Position numbers and translations under genes: made by a program. Under the pieces are notes generated by a model that saw nothing but the letters and a program-made list of their open reading frames with translations, was not told where the DNA came from and did no database searches. From Deltaproteobacteria bacterium UBA7527 (lineage in GTDB: Bacteria; Desulfobacterota; Syntrophorhabdia; Syntrophorhabdales; Syntrophorhabdaceae), in assembly GCA_002478225.1 (NCBI GenBank), contig DLMV01000021.1, forward strand, positions 1-12,052: 12,052 nucleotides of DNA, written 5' to 3'. Shown here piece by piece: positions 1 to 6,098 of the stretch (position 1 is the first letter of the stretch; the number at the start of each line of letters is the position of its first letter).

Positions 1-78
1 AATAAAGATTTGACCCCTCTGCCTCTCCATACTTTCAAAGCGAATCGATATTGAAAATTATTGACTCCACTTACGAAG
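1..78 (+). repeat. 78-bp direct repeat, left copy (REP-like end)
   Basis: This copy matches 4318-4395 at 76 of 78 positions; the differences are g/a at 21 and a/c at 50. It begins with aataaagatttgacccc, the 17-base arm that forms an inverted repeat beside the other copy, so an inverted partner may lie just outside the window. The two copies are about 4.3 kb apart, in the same orientation, and bracket the magnesium module. The arm resembles the REP palindromes mobilised by RAYT (TnpA_REP) transposases in many proteobacteria. That family link comes from memory and no transposase is present here. Confidence 0.85.
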
Positions 79-92
79 TGAGCGTTGGAGCT

Positions 93-896
93 TCACTGTG
101 CCTTACCTGAACTAGTGGGAATTGGTTTAATAGCGAGACAATCATAAGCAATGCGCCCGCCCTGATAAGTAACCGCGCCCCGGCGCACAACGCGCCACCC
201 GCCATTTTGATATATGCCTTCGTTTTCTATCCTGCCGATTAGGTCGTTCACTGAGTCGAGCCATTCCACAAGGTTTGGATTCTGTGCGAGAACAACAGGT
301 TTCATACTGGGGCATGCAACCAGCGTCACGGGTTCTACAATCAGATTCGACAGATCGCGAAATGCCACGGCCTCTTCTGATGGTTTGGCCTGCAGCCGAA
401 TCATCCTAGCCCGGGTGTCCGGACCTGCTGTCTCTTTTGTGGCATCTATTAGATCGAGCAGGTAGTTACGAATGTCATTCAGGTCTTTGACATCCATTAT
501 TTTCTCAAGACCCGGATAGGTTTCAAGCGCCTTGGACAGCATGGATATCTCTCTGAGGTAATGATTTCGCTGGTTTTCTGGGACAAGGTACATGATGACC
601 AGCGCCACAGGTCTACCATCAGATGCTCCGTAATCTATCCCCGCTGGGCTCCAACCTATTACACATTTGAGGTCTTCATCAAAAGGCACCCGGGCATGAG
701 GACAGGCCCAACCCTTACCGAGCGAGGTGTTCATCGCCTCCTCTCGTTTCATCACATACCCAACCACGTCCGTTCCTGCGGGCACCTCCGGGAACGCCTC
801 TATAACATGGGCCAGGAATTGTAAAGCATGTGTCTTGTCGTCTTCAGGCAGCTCGAATAAACGGCCCTCCTGAAGGGCATCCAAAAGGGTATTCAT
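93..896 (-). CDS. PTS EIIA type-2 (PtsN/fructose-like) protein with C-terminal extension
   Basis: A 267-residue cytoplasmic protein. Residues 1-150 look like a PTS EIIA type-2 domain. The segment around 60-71 (GKGWACPHARVP) carries the phosphorylatable His, here His67, and the part near 105-125 (VPENQRNHYLREISMLSKAL) fits the conserved core of that family. EIIA-2 domains are usually about 150 residues, so roughly 115 C-terminal residues (150-267) are extra and I do not recognise them. No membrane EIIB or EIIC partner is present, so a regulatory role like that of PtsN (EIIA-Ntr) is more likely than sugar uptake. The start is set by GGAGGTGA, which overlaps the stop of the mgtA-like gene; the two reading frames are 2 bases apart, so translational coupling is expected. 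I infer that phosphorylated or unphosphorylated EIIA tunes the ATPase or its expression. In E. coli, PtsN acts on K+ transport, which makes ion-transporter control plausible but not shown. Confidence 0.85.
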   Translation of the reverse strand: MNTLLDALQEGRLFELPEDDKTHALQFLAHVIEAFPEVPAGTDVVGYVMKREEAMNTSLGKGWACPHARVPFDEDLKCVIGWSPAGIDYGASDGRPVALVIMYLVPENQRNHYLREISMLSKALETYPGLEKIMDVKDLNDIRNYLLDLIDATKETAGPDTRARMIRLQAKPSEEAVAFRDLSNLIVEPVTLVACPSMKPVVLAQNPNLVEWLDSVNDLIGRIENEGIYQNGGWRVVRRGAVTYQGGRIAYDCLAIKPIPTSSGKAQ

Positions 897-898
897 CG

Positions 899-3553
899 TT
901 AATCACCTCCGTAATATTTGAAAAACCAGACCTTAACAAAATGGGTCAACATAGCATATATTATAATGAAAAGCGTAATCCATGCCCAGTAGACCGCAGG
1001 CAGCGGAACCATTCCCAGATCAACGGCAAAAGAGGAATAGGGCAGCCAAGCTCCAATAGCTATTACGATCAGAGTGGTCATGGCCATATGCATGGATGAA
1101 TGGCTTTTAAAGAAAGGCATCCGCCGTGTCCTGATAATATGGACAATCAGCGTTTGGGTCAAAAGCGATTCCACAAACCACCCCGTCTGAAAAAGCCTTG
1201 CGAGGCCCTCCTTTTGCATAGAGGTGGTTGCCGGATCAAGAAAGGCGCTGCAGTTGAAAAAAAACCACATCAGTGCAAAGGTGGCATAATCGAAGATAGA
1301 GCTGATAGGCCCGATGAATATCATGAAACGTTTAATATTGTCTATATTCCATTTAACTGGTTTTACAACGAGTTCCTCATCCACATTATCAGTCGGGATG
1401 CCGGTCTGCGAGAAATCATACAGAAGATTGTTGGTAAGTATCTGCACGGGCTGCATAGGAAGAAACGGGAGAAGGTAACTTGCGCCTACCACGCTAAACA
1501 TATTGCCGAAATTGGAGCTTGCCCCCATGCGGATGTATTTCAGGATGTTGGCAAAAACCCTCCTGCCTTCCATGATGCCCTCCTCCAAGACAAGCAGGCT
1601 TTTTTCCAGAAGCACTATGTCGGCGGATTCTTTGGCCACGTCAACCGCTGAATCCACAGAAATCCCTACATCTGCTGCTTTCAGCGCTGGCGCATCGTTG
1701 ATGCCATCCCCCATAAACCCCACAACCTGCCCGTTACGGCGCAGGTCTTTTACAATCTGTTCTTTTTGTAATGGAGACAACTTTACAAATACATTGTTTT
1801 CCCTGATTGTCCTTGAAAACTCATCAGGAGAAAGCTGGAGGAGATCGGTGCCTGTAACCATCCTCTCAATATTAAGCCCCACATCCTTGCAAATCTTCTT
1901 GGTCACCAGACCGTTGTCACCGGTCAGAACCTTGACATTAACCCCGGCCCCTTCAAGCAGAGAAATTGCCTCCATGGCGGATACCTTAGGCGGGTCAAAG
2001 AAGGCTATATATCCGATCAGGGTAAGTTCACACTCATCTTCAACCGTAAAAACAGTCGTATCCCTGGGGAATTCACGATAGGCGATTCCGAGCACCCTGA
2101 AGCCATCGCGGTTCAATTCCTCCACATCCTCGAAGAGGTCTGCCCTTATCATGTCAATAAGAGGATACACCTCATCATCTATCTGATAACGGGTGCAGCA
2201 CGAATAGATCTCTTCCACTGCACCCTTGCATATAAGAACATGGTGTCCTTCATATTCCACGATCACAGACATTCGCCGGCGCTGAAAATCAAAGGGGAGT
2301 TCGTCTACAAGCCGGCACTGCTCTGTATCAAGGTCGGCATATTCTATGACAACGCGGTCGATCAAATTCCGCAAGCCCGTCTGGAAATAGCTGTTCAGGT
2401 ATGCATAGTCCAACACCTCTTCGCTGGTGTGCCCGAGTATGTCGACGTGACGCTCAAGCACAACACGGTCCTGGGTAAGCGTCCCCGTCTTGTCTGTGCA
2501 GAGTATATCGATGGCACCGAGGTTCTGAATGGATTGGAGCTGTTTGACGATGACCTTCTTTTTGGCCATTGTCAGCGCCCCTTTTGCCAGATTGACGGTG
2601 ACGATCATGGGCAGCATTTCGGGGGTGAGACCCACCGCGATGGAGAGACCGAAAAGCAGTGCCTCCAACCAGTTGCCTTTGGTCATACCCACGATAAAAA
2701 ACACAGAACAGACCATTACCACCATGAACCGGATCATCAGCCATGTAAATGAACGGACGCCACGGTCGAAGTTTGTCTCCTCCCGCGTTTCGCCTAGACG
2801 ATCCGAGATGGCACCGAACAAGGTGCGTGAACCGGTGTTCAGAACCACGCCCCTGGCTGTGCCGCTGGTGACAGAGGTACCGAGAAAGCAGGCATTCGAA
2901 AGTTCTATGGGCGAGTCTACTTGTGTGTCTGATGCCGTTGCTGTTTTTTCCACCGGTAGAGATTCTCCGGTCAGGGCTGATTCACCAACGAAAAAATCCT
3001 TTGCGGTGATCAGCCGTAAGTCTGCGGGGATGATAGAACCCGCATGAAGCAGCACTATGTCACCGGGAACAATTTCAGACATCCTGACCTCAACCTCTTC
3101 GCCATCCCTCAAAACAAAGGTGCGGGACTGGACACGTTTGCCAAGGGCTTCAACGGCCCTGTTAGATCTATGATCAAGGATGTAAGACAACCCCACACTG
3201 AGGAGGATCATGGCACCAACGATTATTGTTGATTTCAACTCGCCTATAAGTCCAGAAACTAGGGCTATTATAAAAAGCTGAACAACAAGGGGGCTCTTGA
3301 AGCGACGGAACATATCTGCGCAGAAACCGAGACGTTTAAGGTGCACGAGTTCATTGGGACCATACTCGTCAAGACGGTGTTCCGCTTCTTTGATACTTAA
3401 CCCCGTAAGAGACGTGTTGAGTGCGTCAAGGGTTACCTGGATGGGTAATGCGCAGAGTTCCATCAACCGTCTTTCGTGGTCATTGAAACTGTACTTTGCG
3501 GATGATTGAGTGTCGGAGCCGTTTGAGTGCTTCGTGAACAGACCCTTTCTCAT
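899..3553 (-). CDS. mgtA: Magnesium-translocating P-type ATPase (MgtA/MgtB type)
   Basis: An 884-residue inner-membrane P3B-type ATPase, expected to drive Mg2+ into the cytoplasm with ATP. Visible elements in order are a cation-ATPase N domain (about 35-85), membrane pair M1/M2 (about 90-127), the actuator TGES at 195-198, M3/M4 with the PEMLP motif at 311-315, the phosphorylation site DKTGTLT with Asp354, the nucleotide-binding KGA at 443-445, TGDN at 544-547, the hinge GDGINDAP at 615-622, and a C-terminal membrane bundle (about 685-875) containing the family-typical stretch NNLLYDFSQTG. The length is normal for MgtA/MgtB (about 890-900), so the gene looks intact. The start has GGGAG 9 bases upstream, and its ATG overlaps the stop of the preceding ORF as ATGA. 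It is followed within 2 bases by the EIIA gene. Regulation probably runs through the long leader at 3823-4096. Ca2+ ATPases are excluded by the PEMLP and NNLLYDFSQTG motifs. Confidence 0.95.
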   Translation of the reverse strand: MRKGLFTKHSNGSDTQSSAKYSFNDHERRLMELCALPIQVTLDALNTSLTGLSIKEAEHRLDEYGPNELVHLKRLGFCADMFRRFKSPLVVQLFIIALVSGLIGELKSTIIVGAMILLSVGLSYILDHRSNRAVEALGKRVQSRTFVLRDGEEVEVRMSEIVPGDIVLLHAGSIIPADLRLITAKDFFVGESALTGESLPVEKTATASDTQVDSPIELSNACFLGTSVTSGTARGVVLNTGSRTLFGAISDRLGETREETNFDRGVRSFTWLMIRFMVVMVCSVFFIVGMTKGNWLEALLFGLSIAVGLTPEMLPMIVTVNLAKGALTMAKKKVIVKQLQSIQNLGAIDILCTDKTGTLTQDRVVLERHVDILGHTSEEVLDYAYLNSYFQTGLRNLIDRVVIEYADLDTEQCRLVDELPFDFQRRRMSVIVEYEGHHVLICKGAVEEIYSCCTRYQIDDEVYPLIDMIRADLFEDVEELNRDGFRVLGIAYREFPRDTTVFTVEDECELTLIGYIAFFDPPKVSAMEAISLLEGAGVNVKVLTGDNGLVTKKICKDVGLNIERMVTGTDLLQLSPDEFSRTIRENNVFVKLSPLQKEQIVKDLRRNGQVVGFMGDGINDAPALKAADVGISVDSAVDVAKESADIVLLEKSLLVLEEGIMEGRRVFANILKYIRMGASSNFGNMFSVVGASYLLPFLPMQPVQILTNNLLYDFSQTGIPTDNVDEELVVKPVKWNIDNIKRFMIFIGPISSIFDYATFALMWFFFNCSAFLDPATTSMQKEGLARLFQTGWFVESLLTQTLIVHIIRTRRMPFFKSHSSMHMAMTTLIVIAIGAWLPYSSFAVDLGMVPLPAVYWAWITLFIIIYAMLTHFVKVWFFKYYGGD

Positions 3554-3822
3554 GGTGTAGCTCTCCCTTTAACAGGGTTGCCGTGCTGGTTCCGATTTCT
3601 ACCATAAGAGTAAAATTGATTCTCCGCCGGCGGAAGGAGGATCGGGCACGAGATATCTGTAACCTGAGATCGGACAAAGGACTTTGTGATGGAAAATGCG
3701 GAAATCAGTTCGGCTATTTTTGCGGAGCGATCTGCTTTGCAGAATTCACGAAGGTCTTTTAAGTCCCCGGATGCGAGTATCTCGCGCAGTTCGGGGACGA
3801 AAAGCGGGTTCTTGTTCTTCAA
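3550..3822 (-). CDS. Small ORF with MgtE N-domain-like start, coupled to mgtA
   Basis: A 90-codon ORF starting at TTG with GGAGG 7 bases upstream. Residues 1-42 (for example NPLFVPELREILASGDLKD and KIAELISAF) resemble the start of the MgtE intracellular N domain, which usually reads as LxxPELRELLxxGDxxxLREF followed by ADIAELL. After residue 45 the similarity stops, and the tail, rich in Pro, Asn, Gln and Arg, resembles nothing I know; no CBS or membrane domain follows. The stop overlaps the mgtA start as ATGA, which argues for a translated, coupled reading frame. Two readings are open. It may be a real small regulatory protein that borrows an Mg2+-sensing helical domain. Or it may be the remnant of an mgtE gene whose body was lost when mgtA was joined here. 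Its ribosome-binding site lies inside the hairpin at 3825-3876, so control of this ORF would pass on to mgtA. Confidence 0.55.
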   Translation of the reverse strand: MKNKNPLFVPELREILASGDLKDLREFCKADRSAKIAELISAFSITKSFVRSQVTDISCPILLPPAENQFYSYGRNRNQHGNPVKGRATP

Positions 3823-3824
3823 TG

Positions 3825-3876
3825 GTTCGCCTCCATATCGACCGCGGTAGATGGGCGGACGCGGCCAGAGGCGAAC
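3825..3876 (-). promoter_or_regulatory. Hairpin sequestering the ribosome-binding site of the MgtE-like ORF
   Basis: On the minus-strand RNA the arm GUUCGCCUC (3876 to 3868) is perfectly complementary to GAGGCGAAC (3833 to 3825), which contains four bases of the GGAGG Shine-Dalgarno at 3834-3830. An inner helix pairs GGCCGCG (3866-3860) with CGCGGUC (3846-3840) with one G-U pair. The result is a two-part hairpin of 9 plus 7 pairs. The upstream leader ORF stops at 3884-3886, 7 bases before the first arm, so a ribosome sitting at that stop would cover the arm and free the Shine-Dalgarno. The pairing is read directly from the sequence; the switching role is inference. Confidence 0.7.
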
Positions 3877-3883
3877 GGGCTGG

Positions 3884-4021
3884 CTATGTTAAGGTAGAGC
3901 GCCGACCGTTTACACCGCCAGTCGCGAGGCGCAAGCATCGCTGTCCAGGGTCTTCAGGTTCCTCTTGAGTCAATTCCCGGGTCTTGCATTGGCAGCTATA
4001 ACTGCCATCCGAGTCACTCAT
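3884..4021 (-). CDS. Leader peptide ORF upstream of the mgt module (MgtL-like feature)
   Basis: A 45-codon ORF from ATG at 4021 to TAG at 3884, with AGGAG 6 bases before the start. The peptide begins MSDSDGSYSCQCK and has a central acidic/proline run E20 E21 P22 E23 D24 P25 followed by Q27 R28 C29 L30 R31 L32. The E. coli/Salmonella mgtA leader peptide MgtL also combines EPDP with a following basic/Leu stretch, and acidic/proline tracts are known to destabilise ribosomes when Mg2+ is low. The similarity is in composition and order, not a homology claim. Codons 1-6 include part of a TGGCAG/CTGCCA hairpin (3990-4007), and codons 30-41 form the hairpin at 3899-3932. The ORF ends just before the anti-Shine-Dalgarno arm. 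I infer a cis-acting leader peptide; a small stable protein is the alternative. Confidence 0.6.
   Translation of the reverse strand: MSDSDGSYSCQCKTRELTQEEPEDPGQRCLRLATGGVNGRRSTLT
3899..3932 (-). promoter_or_regulatory. Hairpin within the leader ORF
   Basis: On the minus-strand RNA GCGCC (3932-3928) pairs with GGCGC (3903-3899), and GACUG (3923-3919) pairs with CGGUC (3908-3904) with one G-U pair. The 3' side is continuous and the 5' side has a 4-base bulge. It lies in leader codons 30-41, downstream of the acidic/proline codons, so ribosome movement through the leader would decide whether it forms. No U-run follows, so it is not an intrinsic terminator by itself. Confidence 0.5.
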
Positions 4022-4055
4022 CGAGTTCTCCTTTCATCCATATCATACAGTGTTC

Positions 4056-4084
4056 CATGTATCCAATTGCTCTCTTCTTGTCAA
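4056..4084 (-). promoter_or_regulatory. Possible second promoter P2 of the mgt module
   Basis: Minus-strand TTGACA (4084-4079, 6/6), a 17-base spacer and a weak -10 hexamer TACATG (4061-4056). It lies in tandem below P1. The perfect -35 with a poor -10 could mean a regulated promoter or chance. Confidence 0.3.
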
Positions 4085-4102
4085 GCGTCATAAACAATAA
4101 TG

Positions 4103-4131
4103 AATATATATTGCAAGCTATTATTTGTCAA
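4103..4131 (-). promoter_or_regulatory. Sigma70-like promoter P1 of the mgt module
   Basis: Minus-strand TTGACA (4131-4126, 6/6), a 17-base spacer and TATATT (4108-4103, 5/6). Transcription would start near 4096, giving a 5' leader of about 75 bases before the leader ORF and about 270 bases before the TTG start of the MgtE-like ORF. The surroundings are AT-rich. No PhoP box was recognised. Confidence 0.7.
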
Positions 4132-4240
4132 ATATTTGCATAAATCAAGCACATTTGCGACAACACCCCTTCCTGTATGAGGTAATGAACCGGCGTTTGA
4201 TTCCCCAACCCTTTATGAACCCTTTTTGTGTTGTGGTGGT

Positions 4241-4264
4241 GTGGGAGCTGTGGTGGGAGCTGTG
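4241..4264 (+). repeat. Tandem 12-bp repeat, two units
   Basis: The unit gtgggagctgtg occurs twice in a row and runs directly into the REPIN-like inverted repeat. It is probably a replication-slippage product. The rest of the gene-free stretch 4132-4317 shows no other feature that I can support. Confidence 0.7.
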
Positions 4265-4334
4265 GGGTCAAATCTTTATTGTTGACAGAGCAGTTTTCAA
4301 TGAGCAGTAAAATCAAGAATAAAGATTTGACCCC
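4264..4334. repeat. REPIN-like inverted repeat
   Basis: ggggtcaaatctttatt (4264-4280) is the exact reverse complement of aataaagatttgacccc (4318-4334), with 37 bases between the arms. Inward of each arm the sequence continues as nTTGA on both strands, so similarity extends to about 22 bases with one mismatch. Two inverted REP units with a short spacer are the hallmark of REPINs, which are mobilised in trans by RAYT transposases. The right arm is the start of the 78-bp direct repeat copy. Confidence 0.75.
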
Positions 4335-4395
4335 TCTACCTCTCCATACTTTCAAAGCGAATCGATCTTGAAAATTATTGACTCCACTTACGAAG
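4318..4395 (+). repeat. 78-bp direct repeat, right copy
   Basis: This is the partner of 1-78, identical at 76 of 78 positions. It extends about 61 bases beyond the REP arm, so more than the REP core is conserved. Right of it, 4396-4506 holds no gene or signal that I can support before the end of the lipoprotein gene. Confidence 0.85.
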
Positions 4396-4506
4396 CGTGA
4401 GACTAGAGGATATAGAAAATTAATGATTAGAACGAGAAAGCAAATAGTTACTTATAAATTTATGGACGTCCCCATCGTCTGATTACAAGGCTACTTTGGC
4501 CAACAG

Positions 4507-5241
4507 CTACTTTCCTGAATCTGGTCTTGGTGTCCTGATAATGATTGGGTCGCCCCGGCGCCATCGCTGCATTGGGCTTGTTTTGGTCTCACCACCATCC
4601 GGAAAATGTTCAGCAAGGAGACTTTTCGCAAGCTCGTGCTCATTCTTTACGATGAATTCTTCGTTGTTGGCAGACTTTATTATCTTTCCTCCAAGCAGGA
4701 ACGCCCCGTCGGCCCTGCCCGTGAGCTGGAGGGTACCAATATAGAGTAACCTTGTGTTTTCAGGTACATCCACCCGCCAACGAGGAGCCTCTTGGATGTT
4801 TTTGTTGCCTGCATCGGATTTGGGTCCTAGAACCGCGAGATAATAAACACCCGAAGAGAGAGCAAAATAGGTCCATCCCGCGCGACGTGAATCCTCTGAC
4901 AGGAAACCGTGTACCGCAAGTCTGGGTTCACCGACCGTCTCGAAGCCCCCTATCCCGAGAGCAACGATGGGCTCTCCCGTCCACGCGGACGTTTTGAAAG
5001 GCTCGTGAGGTTGATTATCTATCGTGCACTCAATCCTTAGCAAAACGACAGTCTTCTCCCCGGCATTGATGGCGGTTTTCTCAGCGTCTGAAAGTACATA
5101 TAGGGATGTGCAGCCGACAAGATGAGTGAACAAAACCAGCAGCACTAAAGCGCTCAGCAAGGAAGGCAGCGTGTCCTGCGAATGGCATAACCGATGACCT
5201 TCAGTGTATCGCTGTTCCGAATGAAATCCAGTATATTTCAT
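4507..5241 (-). CDS. Unrecognised lipoprotein
   Basis: A 244-residue protein when started at the ATG at 5241. I prefer this over a longer in-frame start at 5304 because it has GGGAG 8 bases upstream and begins 5 bases after the stop of the preceding gene, as in an operon. A hydrophobic stretch (LLSALVLLVLF, about residues 28-38) leads to the lipobox LVGC with Cys44. The 26-residue region before it is unusually long for a signal peptide. The mature part (about 200 residues) is predicted to be beta-rich and extracytoplasmic; the pattern GVYYLAVL, then a Trp, then LLYIGTL suggests a beta-sandwich. I do not recognise the family. It is co-transcribed with the BamE-like lipoprotein, which points to the outer membrane or periplasm. 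Confidence 0.75.
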   Translation of the reverse strand: MKYTGFHSEQRYTEGHRLCHSQDTLPSLLSALVLLVLFTHLVGCTSLYVLSDAEKTAINAGEKTVVLLRIECTIDNQPHEPFKTSAWTGEPIVALGIGGFETVGEPRLAVHGFLSEDSRRAGWTYFALSSGVYYLAVLGPKSDAGNKNIQEAPRWRVDVPENTRLLYIGTLQLTGRADGAFLLGGKIIKSANNEEFIVKNEHELAKSLLAEHFPDGGETKTSPMQRWRRGDPIIIRTPRPDSGK

Positions 5242-5246
5242 CCTCG

Positions 5247-5783
5247 TTACTCCCTCTGGCCAAGCGGGTTCTGGGGCGACTGTGGAGAAGGGGTCTTGAC
5301 CCACTCTTTCAGAAAGTCTATATAAGATTGTGACAGAGGGCGCACCCTTTGTTCAAAACGCTGAACCCGGTCTTGTGCATCGAACTGAATGAGCAGCGCG
5401 TAATGCTTTGGAATGTCCGTTGTACCCATTCCTCCAGAATAGTAGGCTCCAACGGCCCAGAAGAGAATTCCCTGCCGCATGTCCCAGTTGTAAGCGAATA
5501 CACGGACGTCTTCCCAGATTACATTTGGGTTCCCGAGTCGTTCAATGACATCCTGCTTCGTTGTGATGTCCGGTTGAAGGAATAAAAGTTGCTCCTCTTT
5601 TACCGGTTTCCCGGCGAGCACTTTGCTCTCTGTTGTGGGTATTGGCAGCATGACACAACTGGTCAGCAAGGGCAGGATACAAAGCAACAGGGCCGTGAGG
5701 GTTCTTGAATAAATGGGGTAAGCTTTCGTGGTTGTTTCACCACAATTTTTGCTATTACTTAAGCTGCAAGCACAAGGAGGCAT
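5247..5783 (-). CDS. BamE/SmpA-like lipoprotein
   Basis: A 178-residue protein with a signal peptide ending in the lipobox LLTSC (Cys43). The mature part carries a SmpA/OmlA-type pattern: QPDITTKQDVIERLGNPNVI (about 70-89), then VFAYNW, then LLIQFDAQDRVQRFE (about 130-144). Proteins of this fold, such as BamE, help assemble or stabilise outer-membrane protein machinery, but many paralogues have no known role. It lacks a clear Shine-Dalgarno before the listed ATG and no better in-frame start is visible, so the exact start is uncertain. The stop is 5 bases from the start of the next lipoprotein gene, which supports a two-gene operon. Confidence 0.75.
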   Translation of the reverse strand: MPPCACSLSNSKNCGETTTKAYPIYSRTLTALLLCILPLLTSCVMLPIPTTESKVLAGKPVKEEQLLFLQPDITTKQDVIERLGNPNVIWEDVRVFAYNWDMRQGILFWAVGAYYSGGMGTTDIPKHYALLIQFDAQDRVQRFEQRVRPLSQSYIDFLKEWVKTPSPQSPQNPLGQRE

Positions 5784-5965
5784 AATTGGTTACTGTTTAA
5801 AGTATTGCACATTGAGCAGAAAATGTGAATTCTCAGTTGCAGCAAGTTATCAATAAAATTGCCCTCTCTCAAAAATGAGCACAAAATGAGCACAATCGGA
5901 GCAGTGAAACGGTGAGCGTCAACATTGATTGGATTGCTGCCTTTTAATTTGTCGGGGGATTCTAT
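5784..5965. other. Gene-free stretch beside the tRNA fragment
   Basis: No gene is evident in these 182 bases. They hold the upstream region of the BamE-like gene, for which I could not find a convincing promoter, and a tandem 11-bp repeat at 5872-5893. The stretch ends exactly where the tRNA-Arg fragment begins, so it is the outer flank of the islet. Confidence 0.5.
5872..5893 (+). repeat. Tandem 11-bp repeat aaaatgagcac, two units
   Basis: Two perfect adjacent units lie 73 bases outside the tRNA fragment. From memory, similar GAGCAC-type repeats are common near the ends of integrase-driven islands, so this could be the debris of an older element at the same tRNA site. Confidence 0.7.
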
Positions 5966-6010
5966 GCGCGCCCAGCAGGATTCGAACCTGCAACCTTTGG
6001 ATTCGTAGTC
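5966..6010 (-). repeat. attR-like copy of the tRNA-Arg 3' half
   Basis: These 45 bases are identical to 8149-8193. They cover two pairs of the 5' anticodon stem, the whole anticodon loop, the variable region, the T arm, the 3' acceptor strand and the discriminator base. The 5' half of the tRNA is absent, so this is not a functional tRNA. A direct duplication of a tRNA 3' half that begins in the anticodon region is the standard footprint of tyrosine-recombinase integration. Confidence 0.9.
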
Positions 6011-6028
6011 ATTTCACACTTTAAGCCC

Positions 6029-6095
6029 ATCAAGGGTTTACGAGATATTGATAGTCACAAAACATTATTTTAGCCTTTAAAATCAATAGTCGCAG
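6029..6095. repeat. Left-end repeat cluster of the islet (possible arm sites)
   Basis: Three short motifs recur at the other end of the islet. atcaagggttt (6029-6039) is the inverse of 8133-8143. atagtcacaaa (6051-6061) is the inverse of 8077-8087. tagtcgcag (6087-6095) repeats directly at 8102-8110. A shared core (t)agtc(a/g)ca is visible. Paired short repeats just inside both ends fit arm-type binding sites of a tyrosine recombinase. Confidence 0.5.
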
Positions 6096-6098
6096 TTT

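Noticed and set aside
1100..2752. Long plus-strand ORFs opposite the ATPase gene
   Set aside because: They are antisense readings of mgtA, whose motifs are complete on the minus strand.
3480..3677. 65-codon minus-strand ORF overlapping the mgtA start
   Set aside because: It lies in another frame over the start of the well-supported mgtA gene, with no Shine-Dalgarno and no family resemblance; its C-terminal residues are a frame-shifted reading of mgtA.
3823..4096. M-box (ykoK) magnesium riboswitch upstream of mgtA
   Set aside because: The leader does not show the conserved M-box segments as I remember them; the structure is better described as a leader ORF plus hairpins. A covariance-model search would settle it.
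4125..4310. Small ORFs on both strands across the REPIN region
   Set aside because: They run through inverted and tandem repeats, have no good ribosome-binding site, and the region carries the promoter of the mgt module.
5966..6010. Second functional tRNA-Arg
   Set aside because: Only the 3' half is present; the D arm, the 5' acceptor strand and most of the 5' anticodon stem are missing.
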